Source of the DNA: JAJXWB01 sp039808645
GTDB lineage: Bacteria > Pseudomonadota > Alphaproteobacteria > Rhizobiales > Beijerinckiaceae
Direction: 5' to 3'
Assembly: GCA_039808645.1 (NCBI GenBank)
Contig: JBDHTL010000109.1
Location: forward strand, 1-12,143
Length of the DNA: 12,143 nt
Part shown: piece after piece, positions 1 to 6,533 of the stretch
Layout: every line of letters starts with the position of its first letter
Position numbering within the stretch: the stretch's first letter is position 1
The notes under the pieces: generated by a model
Told to the model about the DNA's origin: nothing
The model's database searches: none
The model's input: only the letters and a program-made list of their open reading frames with translations
Position numbers and translations under genes: made by a program

Positions 1-3000
1 ATCGCCTTCAGCGCGCCGGCGATCGCCGCGTTCACCGGGAACTTGCCCGGCAGCTTCACTTCCACTTCCTCGCCGGCGCCGCGCAACAGCACCAGCGAGA
101 CGTCGCCTTCGCCCCTGCCCTTCAGCCGCTGCTCGATGGAGGGCAGCGGCGCGGGATCGCGCAGGAAGATTCGCAGCCCCTTCTGAATGCGCGCTGCGGC
201 CTGATCGAGCGGTTCGACGGAAACGATCCGCGCGCGAATGTCTTCGCCGTCGACATGCGCCTGCATGTTGACCAGCAGGCAGGCGCCCTTCTCCAGAAGA
301 TCCCGATACTGGTTGAGGCCTTCCTGAAACAGGATCGCCTCGTATTGGCCGGAGGCGTCGGACAATTGCACGATGCCCATCTTGGCGCCGGTCTTGGTGC
401 GGCGCTCCGCGCGGTCGAGCACGGCCGCTGCGAGGCGCCCAGCGGACGCGCCCTTTTTCACGGCGCGCGCGAATTCCGCATAGGGTTGTACGCGCAACTT
501 TGCGAGTACGCCCTCATAGGCGTCGAGCGGGTGGCCCGACAGGAAGAAGCCGACGGCGTCGAACTCGCGCTTCAGTTTTTCCGCCGCCGACCAGGCCTGC
601 GCCTTCGGCGTGACGAAAGGCTCCGCGCCGCCCGCGCCGAACAGCGCGCTCTGCCCGCGCTCGCGCTCGTCCTCCATGCGATTGGCGGTGGCGAGGATCG
701 GCTCGACGGCGGCGAAGGCGCGCGCGCGGTCCGATTCCAATTCGTCGAAGGCGCCGGCGGCCGCAAGGCTTTCGAGCACTTTCTTGTTGACCTCGCGCGG
801 CGAGATGGCCGCCGCGACATCGCCGAGCGAACGGAATGCGTGCGCGGCGCGGGCGCGCACGATCGCTTCGGCCTGCCCCTCGCCCACGCCCTTCACCGCC
901 GAGAGCGCGTAGCGGATCGAGAGCGCGTCGTCCCTGGCGTGGACGTCGAAATCGACGCCGGAATGGACGATGGAGGGCGGATCGACGCGGATGTTCAGGC
1001 GCCGCGCCTCGTTGCGGAATTCCGCGAGCTTGTCGGTATTGCCCTTGTCGAGCGTCATCGAGGCGGCGAGAAACTCGACGGGGTAGTTCGCCTTGAACCA
1101 CGCGGTCTGGTAGGCGATCAGCGCGTAAGCGGCCGCGTGGCTCTTGTTGAAGCCGTAGTCGGCGAATTTCGCCAGCAGGTCGAAAATCTCGTCGGCCTTG
1201 GCCTTGGCGAGCCCGCCCTCGACCGCGCCGGACACGAAGCGCGCGCGCTGCGCGTCCATCTCGGCCTTGATCTTCTTGCCCATCGCGCGGCGCAGCATGT
1301 CGGCCTCGCCGAGCGAATAGCCCGACAGGACCTGCGCGATCTGCATCACCTGTTCCTGATAGATGATGACGCCGAACGTCTCCTTCAGGATGTGCTCGAT
1401 CTTCGGATGGATGTAATTGGGGTCCTCCTCCCCGAGCTTGACGGCGCAATAGGTCGGGATGTTCGCCATCGGGCCGGGGCGATAGAGCGCGACCAGCGCG
1501 ATGATGTCCTCGAAACGGTCGGCGCGCATTTCGACCAGCGCCTTGCGCATGCCCGCGCTTTCCAGCTGGAACACGCCGATCGTCTCGCCGCGCCCGAGCA
1601 TGTCGTAGGTCTTCTTGTCGTCGAGCGGGATTTTCGACAGGTCGATCCTGATGTCGCGCTTTTCGAGAAGGGCGACCGTGGTCGACAGCGTCGTCAGGGT
1701 CTTGAGGCCCAGGAAGTCGAACTTCACGAGGCCCGCCGGTTCGACCCATTTCATGTTGAACTGGGTCGCCGGCATGTCGGACTTGGGATCGCGATAGAGC
1801 GGCACGAGTTCGTGCAGCGGCCGGTCGCCGATGACGACGCCGGCGGCGTGCGTCGAGGCGTTGGAATAAAGGCCCTCGAGCTTCTCGGCGATTTCGAGCA
1901 GGCGCGCGACCTGCGAGTCGCTCTCCGCCGCCTCCTTGAGTTTCGGCTCGCCGGATATGGCTTCCTTCAGCGTGACGGGCTTGGCAGGGTTCTGCGGGAT
2001 GAGCTTGGCGAGCCTGTCGACCTGGCCGAGCGGCATCGCCAGCACGCGCCCGACGTTGCGCAGCACGCCGCGCGCGAGAAACGAGCCGAAGGTGATGATC
2101 TGCGCGACCCGGTCGGCGCCGTAGCGGCGCTGCACATAAGCGATCACCTCGTCGCGGCGGCTCTGGCAGAAGTCGATGTCGAAGTCCGGCATCGACACGC
2201 GCTCGGGATTGAGGAAGCGCTCGAACAGCAGCGCGAAACGCATGGGATCGAGATCGGTGATGGTGAGCGCGTAGGCCACCAGCGAGCCCGCGCCCGAGCC
2301 GCGGCCCGGCCCGACCGGAATGCCCTCGTCCTTCGCATATTTGATGAAGTCCGCGACGATCAGGAAATAGCCAGGGAATTTCATCTTCTCGATGACGTCG
2401 AGCTCGAAGGCGAGCCGCGCCTCGTAGTCGGCGACGGTGAAATCGTGCGCCGGCGGATGGGTCGCCAGCCGCGCCTTCAGGCCCTGTTCGGCCTGGCGCC
2501 GAAGCTCGGCGGCCTCGGCCGCTTCCGCGTCGACGCCTGCAGTGTCGCCCGTGGTGAAACGCGGCAGGATCGGCTTGCGCGTCTTCGGCCGGTAGGAGCA
2601 GCGCAGCGCGATGGCGACGGAATTGTCCGTCGCCTCGGGAAGGTCGGCGAACAGCGCGCGCATTTCCGCGCGCGTCTTGAACCGGTGCTCGGGCGTCAGC
2701 CGGCGGCGGGCGTCGTCCTCCAGCGAAGCGCCGTCCGAGATGCAGAGCAGCGCATCGTGCGCCTCGAAATCGGACCGGGCGGCGAAATAGGGTTCGTTGG
2801 TCGCCACCAGCGGCAGCGAGCCGCGATAGGCCATGTCGCGCAGATAGCGCTCGGTCTCGCGTTCGCTCTCCTCGTTATGGCGCTGCAATTCGACATAGAG
2901 CCGATCGCCGAAGACCTCGCGCAGGCGCTCGACCCGCGCCCGCGCCAGATCGGCGGCGCCCTCGCAGATCAGGCTGTCGATCGGCCCCGCCGGCCCGCCG

Positions 3001-3434
3001 GTCAGGGCGATCAGGCCGGGGGCGTCCGCCGCGAGGGCGGCGAAAGCCGCGCGAGGCTCGCCGGTCGCCTCGCTCTCGAGCCAGGCGCGGCTGACCAGAC
3101 GCATCAGCGCCTCGTAGCCCGCCTCGTTGCGGGCGATGAGGACGAGGCCGCCGGCGCCGGCGGCCGGAAGCTCCAGGCCCGCGGTCGGGGCCGGCCGGTC
3201 GCCGAAGTCGACGGCAAGCTGCACACCGACGATCGGCTGCACGCCCTCCTTCGTCAGCTTCTCGGAGAATTCCAGCGCGCCGAACAGATTGTTGGTGTCG
3301 GTGATCGCCAGCGCCGGCTGGTCGTCGGCGACCGCCAGCTTGGCGAGCCTGCTGATGGTGAGCGCGCCCTCGCGCAGGGAATAGGACGAGTGGACGTGCA
3401 GGTGCACGAAACCGACGTCGCGACAAATTTCCAA
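1..3434 (-). CDS. dnaE: DNA polymerase III subunit alpha (3' end cut by window)
   Basis: This is the catalytic subunit of the replicative DNA polymerase III holoenzyme in the cytoplasm. The frame is open from 3434 to the left edge, about 1,144 residues. The family is usually about 1,150-1,180, so only a short C-terminal tail is missing. The N-terminal PHP domain begins FVHLHVHSSYSL. The polymerase core carries GPGRGSGAGS near residue 375, PDFDIDF at 416-422 (the two catalytic aspartates) and FDFLGLKTL from 572 (third aspartate). A helix-hairpin-helix (SAVKGVGEG) lies near 840 and an OB-fold near 1,020. The start is taken as TTG at 3434 because GGAGG (3440-3444) sits 5 bases upstream and no ATG precedes the PHP motif; an in-frame stop lies further upstream. 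The architecture is replicative DnaE1, not the SOS polymerase ImuC/DnaE2. A LexA-type promoter and micro-gene lie directly upstream, so co-transcription is possible. Confidence 0.96.
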   Translation of the reverse strand, partial: MEICRDVGFVHLHVHSSYSLREGALTISRLAKLAVADDQPALAITDTNNLFGALEFSEKLTKEGVQPIVGVQLAVDFGDRPAPTAGLELPAAGAGGLVLIARNEAGYEALMRLVSRAWLESEATGEPRAAFAALAADAPGLIALTGGPAGPIDSLICEGAADLARARVERLREVFGDRLYVELQRHNEESERETERYLRDMAYRGSLPLVATNEPYFAARSDFEAHDALLCISDGASLEDDARRRLTPEHRFKTRAEMRALFADLPEATDNSVAIALRCSYRPKTRKPILPRFTTGDTAGVDAEAAEAAELRRQAEQGLKARLATHPPAHDFTVADYEARLAFELDVIEKMKFPGYFLIVADFIKYAKDEGIPVGPGRGSGAGSLVAYALTITDLDPMRFALLFERFLNPERVSMPDFDIDFCQSRRDEVIAYVQRRYGADRVAQIITFGSFLARGVLRNVGRVLAMPLGQVDRLAKLIPQNPAKPVTLKEAISGEPKLKEAAESDSQVARLLEIAEKLEGLYSNASTHAAGVVIGDRPLHELVPLYRDPKSDMPATQFNMKWVEPAGLVKFDFLGLKTLTTLSTTVALLEKRDIRIDLSKIPLDDKKTYDMLGRGETIGVFQLESAGMRKALVEMRADRFEDIIALVALYRPGPMANIPTYCAVKLGEEDPNYIHPKIEHILKETFGVIIYQEQVMQIAQVLSGYSLGEADMLRRAMGKKIKAEMDAQRARFVSGAVEGGLAKAKADEIFDLLAKFADYGFNKSHAAAYALIAYQTAWFKANYPVEFLAASMTLDKGNTDKLAEFRNEARRLNIRVDPPSIVHSGVDFDVHARDDALSIRYALSAVKGVGEGQAEAIVRARAAHAFRSLGDVAAAISPREVNKKVLESLAAAGAFDELESDRARAFAAVEPILATANRMEDERERGQSALFGAGGAEPFVTPKAQAWSAAEKLKREFDAVGFFLSGHPLDAYEGVLAKLRVQPYAEFARAVKKGASAGRLAAAVLDRAERRTKTGAKMGIVQLSDASGQYEAILFQEGLNQYRDLLEKGACLLVNMQAHVDGEDIRARIVSVEPLDQAAARIQKGLRIFLRDPAPLPSIEQRLKGRGEGDVSLVLLRGAGEEVEVKLPGKFPVNAAIAGALKA

Positions 3435-3454
3435 GACGGCCTCCGGAGCGGAGG
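3432..3454 (-). promoter_or_regulatory. dnaE ribosome-binding site inside a small hairpin, with TTG start
   Basis: On the minus strand the Shine-Dalgarno sequence GGAGG (3440-3444) lies 5 bases before TTG (3432-3434). It can pair fully with CCTCC (3450-3454) across a 5-base loop, so the site could be partly hidden in the mRNA. The pairing is seen directly. Any regulatory effect is inference, because a 5-base-pair stem is only moderately stable. Confidence 0.5.
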
Positions 3455-3508
3455 TCGGACTTTAGGGAGAGTCGCGACGCCATTGAAGCGCCATCGCATC
3501 CGGCGCGC

Positions 3509-3607
3509 TCAGGCCACCGCGTGCAGCGCCGCGCCGACGGCGCCGATCCCCGCCATGAACAGGCCGATCGCGAGGATTTCGACGATGTCGCCTACCGCAG
3601 CCCGCAT
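3509..3607 (-). CDS. 32-residue hydrophobic small protein, probably SOS-induced
   Basis: This short reading frame, ATG at 3607 to TGA at 3509-3511, encodes 32 residues. Residues 1-10 are mixed (MRAAVGDIVE). Residues 11-32 form one hydrophobic stretch rich in Gly and Ala (ILAIGLFMAGIGAVG, then AALHAVA), long enough for a single membrane span. The evidence for a real gene is a strong Shine-Dalgarno GGGAGG (3613-3618) 5 bases before the ATG, third codon positions almost all G or C like the neighbouring genes, and a well-formed promoter with a LexA box just upstream. dnaE starts 74 bases downstream on the same strand. I recognise no family. The size, hydrophobicity and presumed SOS control recall Caulobacter SidA, a 29-residue inner-membrane division inhibitor, but I claim no sequence similarity. 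It could instead be a leader peptide for dnaE. Confidence 0.6.
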   Translation of the reverse strand: MRAAVGDIVEILAIGLFMAGIGAVGAALHAVA

Positions 3608-3612
3608 GTTCG

Positions 3613-3618
3613 CCTCCC
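3613..3618 (-). promoter_or_regulatory. Shine-Dalgarno site of the 32-codon gene
   Basis: GGGAGG on the minus strand lies 5 bases before the ATG at 3607. It is one of the best ribosome-binding sites in the window and the main reason to believe this very short reading frame is translated. Confidence 0.65.
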
Positions 3619-3638
3619 GAACCGTACTTTGTTCGAGC

Positions 3639-3667
3639 ACTCTATGTTCGATTTTTGTTCTTTTCAA
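3639..3667 (-). promoter_or_regulatory. Sigma-70-type promoter of the micro-gene (and perhaps dnaE)
   Basis: On the minus strand TTGAAA (3662-3667) and TAGAGT (3639-3644) are separated by exactly 17 bases. The first matches TTGACA at five of six positions and the second matches TATAAT at four of six. Transcription would start near 3632, about 25 bases before the ATG at 3607. No other clear promoter was seen between here and dnaE, so dnaE may share this transcript. Confidence 0.55.
3646..3660 (-). promoter_or_regulatory. LexA (SOS) operator
   Basis: The plus strand reads GTTCGATTTTTGTTC, an exact match to the alphaproteobacterial LexA box GTTC-N7-GTTC described in Caulobacter, Rhodobacter and Sinorhizobium. 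All 15 bases fall inside the 17-base spacer of the promoter at 3639-3667, an ideal position for a repressor that blocks RNA polymerase. A further GTTC lies at 3631-3634 but at a different spacing. An 8-base degenerate match can occur by chance; the position within the promoter is what makes it persuasive. Confidence 0.65.
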
Positions 3668-3732
3668 CAATACGATGCGCAACGGGCGCCAACAGGGTTA
3701 ACGCGGCAGGCCATCTATTTGACATAGTTGGG

Positions 3733-3778
3733 AAAAAAGCGGCCCCGGCGCTCAAATTGGGGGGCAAGCGCCGGGGCC
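3733..3778 (-). terminator. Strong intrinsic terminator, minus strand
   Basis: A perfect 12-base-pair GC-rich stem (3741-3752 with 3767-3778) encloses a 14-base loop. On the minus strand it is followed, after two bases, by six T residues (3733-3738). There is no T tract on the plus-strand side, so it acts on transcripts running leftwards. No minus-strand gene lies immediately to its right, because the PilZ gene is on the plus strand and lolD points away upstream of it. It insulates the SOS promoter from read-through and probably ends a small RNA. The loop contains a run of six C residues on the minus strand. Confidence 0.85.
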
Positions 3779-3850
3779 TGTCACATTGAACTCGCGTCCA
3801 AAAAATTGTGACGAAAGACACTAGCGCAACGACTGGTTCCTCACAATGGC
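3733..3850 (-). ncRNA. Candidate small RNA ending at an orphan terminator
   Basis: The stretch 3608-3986 has no supported gene apart from the promoter and operator near its left end. The strong minus-strand terminator at 3733-3778 therefore implies a short non-coding transcript. Upstream of it a second stem is possible: ATTGTGA (3841-3847 on the minus strand) pairs with TCACAAT (3805-3811) and runs into six T residues (3800-3805). The terminator loop exposes a C-run that could pair with G-rich ribosome-binding sites, a feature of several known alphaproteobacterial small RNAs. The 5' end is unknown and no convincing promoter was found, so the right boundary given here is arbitrary. Confidence 0.3.
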
Positions 3851-3986
3851 GCAGCCTGAGCAACCCCTGAAATTTTTGCGCGCCCGCGCGACGTTCCGAA
3901 AGCCCGGCGGTTTCGGGCGAGGCGACGCTCATCAAGTCTTAATCGGCGTGGCCTAGAGTTGCCCCGGTGGAAACCGGAATCGCCAG

Positions 3987-4367
3987 ATGACACAGCCCCG
4001 CAAGGCCGAACGCGTGCGCAGCTTCCTGAGCGCGCAGGTGATCTTCTCCAAGGCGCCGGCGGTCGACTGCCTCGTCAAGAATTTCTCCCCGGCCGGCGTC
4101 CGGCTGGAGATCGCCGACGGCATGCCGCTGCCGAACGAATTCGAGCTCAGCATCCCGCACAAGGGGCGCACCTACCGCGCCCGGGTCGTCTGGCGCGGCG
4201 AAGGCATGGTCGGCGCTGAATTCCTGGAGCCGGGCGAAACCGTCGATCGCCGGACGATCGAGAACGACGGCGACCGGCTCGACCGCCTCATGCTGGAAAA
4301 CGCCAGGCTGCGCGCCCAGATGCTGCTGCTCAAGCAGCGCATCGCGCAACTCACCGGCGAAGCGTAG
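3987..4367 (+). CDS. PilZ-domain protein with C-terminal coiled coil
   Basis: This is a 126-residue cytosolic protein, probably a cyclic-di-GMP receptor. Both parts of the PilZ ligand signature are present: RKAER at residues 5-9 (RxxxR) and NFSPAG at 32-37 ([D/N]xSxxG). The beta-barrel runs to about residue 82. Residues 92-122 form a leucine-rich amphipathic helix (DRLDRLMLENARLRAQM) that suggests coiled-coil dimerisation. The ATG has no strong Shine-Dalgarno sequence. A small CCGGT/ACCGG hairpin with a GGAA loop (3964-3977) lies just upstream, and TAGAGT at 3954-3959 could be a -10 box without an obvious -35. The gene stands alone and converges on lolD with only 9 bases between the stop codons. 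The process controlled cannot be told from the context; motility, exopolysaccharide and surface attachment are usual for the family. Confidence 0.88.
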   Translation: MTQPRKAERVRSFLSAQVIFSKAPAVDCLVKNFSPAGVRLEIADGMPLPNEFELSIPHKGRTYRARVVWRGEGMVGAEFLEPGETVDRRTIENDGDRLDRLMLENARLRAQMLLLKQRIAQLTGEA

Positions 4368-4376
4368 AAACCCACC

Positions 4377-5057
4377 CTATTCCAGTTCCACGATCTGCCC
4401 GTCGCGCAGCGTGATGCGCCGGTCCATGCGGCCGGCCAGCTCGAAATTGTGCGTGGCGATGATGGCGGCGAGGCCCGTCGCGCGGACCAGGGTCATCAGC
4501 GTCTCGAACACATGCTCGGCCGTGCGCGGATCGAGGTTGCCGGTTGGCTCGTCCGCCAGCAGCACCAGCGGCGCATTGGCGACGGCGCGCGCGATGGCGA
4601 CGCGCTGCTGCTCGCCGCCCGACAGTTCCGCCGGCCGGTGCGCGCCGCGGGCGCCGAGACCGAGATAGGACAGGAGCTCGTCGGCGCGCTTGCCCGCCTC
4701 CCTCTTGTCCAGGCCGCGGATCATCTGCGGCAGCATGATGTTCTCACGGGCCGAGAATTCCGGCAGCAGGTGATGGAACTGGTAGACGAAGCCGATCGCG
4801 CCGCGCCGCAGCGCCGTGCGCCCGTCGTCGGACATGGCGGCAGTCGATGCGCCTTCCACCAGCACGTCGCCGGCGTCGGGCCGTTCCAGCAGGCCCGCCA
4901 CATGCAGCAGCGTCGACTTGCCGGCGCCCGACGGCGCGGTGAGCGCGACGGCTTCCCCGGTGTGCAGCGTGAGATCGGCGCCGCGCAGGATTTCCAGTCG
5001 CGTGTCGCCCTGCATGTAGCGGCGCTCGACGCCCAGGAGACGGAGGGCGTCGGTCAT
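4377..5057 (-). CDS. lolD: Lipoprotein-releasing ABC transporter, ATP-binding subunit
   Basis: This 226-residue ATPase powers release of outer-membrane lipoproteins from the inner membrane to the carrier LolA. All ABC motifs are present: Walker A APSGAGKST at 41-49 (the first Gly is replaced by Ala), a Q-loop in VYQFHHLLPEFSARENI, the signature LSGGEQQR, Walker B LVLLADEPTGNLD and the switch histidine in ATHN. The sequence around the Q-loop and the DEPTGNLD box are typical of the LolD/MacB/FtsE branch. Adjacency to the LolC-type permease makes LolD the best name. Its ATG overlaps the permease stop codon in an ATGA (5054-5057), so the two are translationally coupled and should be made in fixed ratio. 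The end is 9 bases from the convergent PilZ stop codon, with no room for a separate terminator. Confidence 0.95.
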   Translation of the reverse strand: MTDALRLLGVERRYMQGDTRLEILRGADLTLHTGEAVALTAPSGAGKSTLLHVAGLLERPDAGDVLVEGASTAAMSDDGRTALRRGAIGFVYQFHHLLPEFSARENIMLPQMIRGLDKREAGKRADELLSYLGLGARGAHRPAELSGGEQQRVAIARAVANAPLVLLADEPTGNLDPRTAEHVFETLMTLVRATGLAAIIATHNFELAGRMDRRITLRDGQIVELE

Positions 5058-6370
5058 TCGTACCTCAGCGCCTCGACGGGATCGAGGCTCGCCGCGCGCC
5101 AGGCCGGATAGAGGCTCGCGAGGATCGACAGGACAAGCGTCATGACCACGACCGCGACGACCTCGCGCGGATCGACCACCGAGGGCAGGCGCGACAGGAA
5201 GTAGATTTCCGCCGGAAAGAGATCGGCGTGCAGCAGCCGGTTCAGCACCGTGCGGATCGCCTCGAGATTGTGCGCGAGCGCGAGGCCGAGCAGCGTGCCC
5301 GCGATGACGCCGGCGACGCCGATCGACGTGCCGGTGATCAGGAAGACGCGCATGACCGAATATTTGGTCGCGCCCATCGTGCGCAGGATGGCGATGTCGT
5401 GGCTCTTGTCGCGCACCAGCATGATGAGGCCGGAGATGATGTTGAGCGCGGCCACCAGCACGATCAGCGTCAGGATGATGAACATGACGTTGCGCTCGAC
5501 CTTGAGCGCGTTGAAGAAGGTCTCGTTGGCCTGCCGCCAATCGGTGAGGATGACGGGGCGGCCCGCCGCCTCCTGTATCTTCGGCCGCATCTCGTCGATC
5601 TTCTCGGCATTGTCGAGGAAGACCTCGATGACGCTGACCTCGCCGTCGCGGTTGAAATAGGCCTGCGCCTCGTCCAGCGGCATGTAGACGAAGACGCCGT
5701 CGAATTCCGCCATGCCCATCGAGAAGATGGCGCGCACCGGATAGGCCTTGATGCGCGGCGCCATGCCAAAGGGCGTGCTCGCGCCGCGCGCCGTGAGAAC
5801 GCTGATCGTGTCGCCGACGCGAACCGACAGCTTGTCGGCCATGCGCCGGCCGATGACGACGCTCGCGGGATGATCGTCGTCGATCTTGTCGAAGCCGAAG
5901 ATTTCGCCGGTCTTGATGTTGCCGGACACGCCGGGCAGCTTTTCCAGATCGGCCTCGCGCACGCCGCGCACCAGCGCGCCGCTCTGGCCGAACGGCGAGG
6001 AGACGCCGGCCGCGCCCTCGATCATCGGCAGCGCGACGGCGACGCCTTTGACCTGGCGGATGCGCTCGGTCATCTCGTTGTAGTCCTTCATCGGCGCATC
6101 GGCCGCCTGCACGAAGACATGGCCGTTCACGCCGACAATCTTGTCGAGCAGTTCCTTGTGGAAGCCGTTCATCACGCTCATCACCACGATGAGCGTGGCG
6201 ACGCCGAGCATGATGCCAAGGAAGGAAAAGCCGGCGATGACCGAGACGAAGCCCCGCGCGCGGCGGGCGCGCAGGTAGCGCAAAGCCAGCGTCCATTCGA
6301 AGGGCGCGAAGGGACGCGTACGGGAGGCCGGCAGGGCCTGGCGGGGAGCTTCGAGGGCGGCGTCGGTCAT
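5054..6370 (-). CDS. lolC: Lipoprotein-releasing ABC transporter, permease subunit (LolC/LolE family)
   Basis: This 438-residue inner-membrane permease of the Lol system extracts mature lipoproteins for transfer to LolA. It has the family layout: a cytosolic N-terminus with FEWTLALRYLRARR, transmembrane segment 1 near 41-68 (GFSFLGIMLGVATLIVV), a periplasmic domain of about 220 residues, then three segments near 295-320, 342-368 and 403-423. The cytosolic loop KSHDIAILRTMGAT contacts the ATPase. The C-terminus ends PAWRAASLDPVEALRYE, as usual. Only one permease gene is present next to lolD, so the complex is probably a homodimer, as expected for the LolC/E hybrids of alphaproteobacteria. A second permease elsewhere cannot be excluded. 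Relatives often start nearer FAPFEW, so about 20 N-terminal residues are uncertain. A CGAGG/CCTCG hairpin lies just upstream of the ATG. Confidence 0.94.
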   Translation of the reverse strand: MTDAALEAPRQALPASRTRPFAPFEWTLALRYLRARRARGFVSVIAGFSFLGIMLGVATLIVVMSVMNGFHKELLDKIVGVNGHVFVQAADAPMKDYNEMTERIRQVKGVAVALPMIEGAAGVSSPFGQSGALVRGVREADLEKLPGVSGNIKTGEIFGFDKIDDDHPASVVIGRRMADKLSVRVGDTISVLTARGASTPFGMAPRIKAYPVRAIFSMGMAEFDGVFVYMPLDEAQAYFNRDGEVSVIEVFLDNAEKIDEMRPKIQEAAGRPVILTDWRQANETFFNALKVERNVMFIILTLIVLVAALNIISGLIMLVRDKSHDIAILRTMGATKYSVMRVFLITGTSIGVAGVIAGTLLGLALAHNLEAIRTVLNRLLHADLFPAEIYFLSRLPSVVDPREVVAVVVMTLVLSILASLYPAWRAASLDPVEALRYE

Positions 6371-6390
6371 GCGAGGCCCATCCTCGGCCC

Positions 6391-6506
6391 GTCATTGCGA
6401 GCCCGGCGGAAGTCGCCTGTTGGCGACTTCGCCTGAAAGCGAAGCAATCCATTCCCGAGAGCTGCGGGATGGATCGCTCCGTCGCTCCGCTCCCCGCAAA
6501 GACGGC
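6391..6506 (-). repeat. Dispersed palindromic element between proS and lolC
   Basis: The 163-base gap between proS and lolC holds a compound palindrome. It opens with GTCATTGCGAGC and closes with an imperfect complement (CCCGCAAAGACG). Inside are a perfect 9-base-pair hairpin (GAAGTCGCC at 6409-6417 with GGCGACTTC at 6422-6430) and a second stem with one bulged T (6447-6457 with 6465-6474). Its ends and the GAAGCAATCC / GGATCGCTCC core resemble the REP-like intergenic repeats common in Rhizobiales. It is non-coding. It may fold in a proS-lolCD transcript, or mark where the operon is interrupted. Confidence 0.55.
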
Positions 6507-6533
6507 GACGGAAGTAGCCTTCGGCCAATACCC

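Noticed and set aside
3471..3508. Hairpin between the micro-gene and dnaE as a terminator
   Set aside because: The stem (GCGCC/GGCGC) is short and has no T tract, so intrinsic termination is unlikely.
255..3701. Plus-strand open frame of 1,148 codons opposite dnaE
   Set aside because: It is antisense to an unmistakable, fully conserved dnaE, shows an Arg/Gly/Asp/Leu-rich composition without any domain, and has no ribosome-binding site. It results from strong GC codon bias on the opposite strand.
3642..3935. Minus-strand 97-codon frame in the gap before the PilZ gene
   Set aside because: It reads straight through the strong terminator and the LexA/promoter region and has no ribosome-binding site or codon bias.
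4377..6452. Minus-strand frame of 691 codons spanning lolC and lolD, suggesting a fusion
   Set aside because: Only its last third is real lolD. The first part is the wrong frame across lolC. The true lolC frame ends at 5054 in an ATGA overlap, so there are two separate genes.
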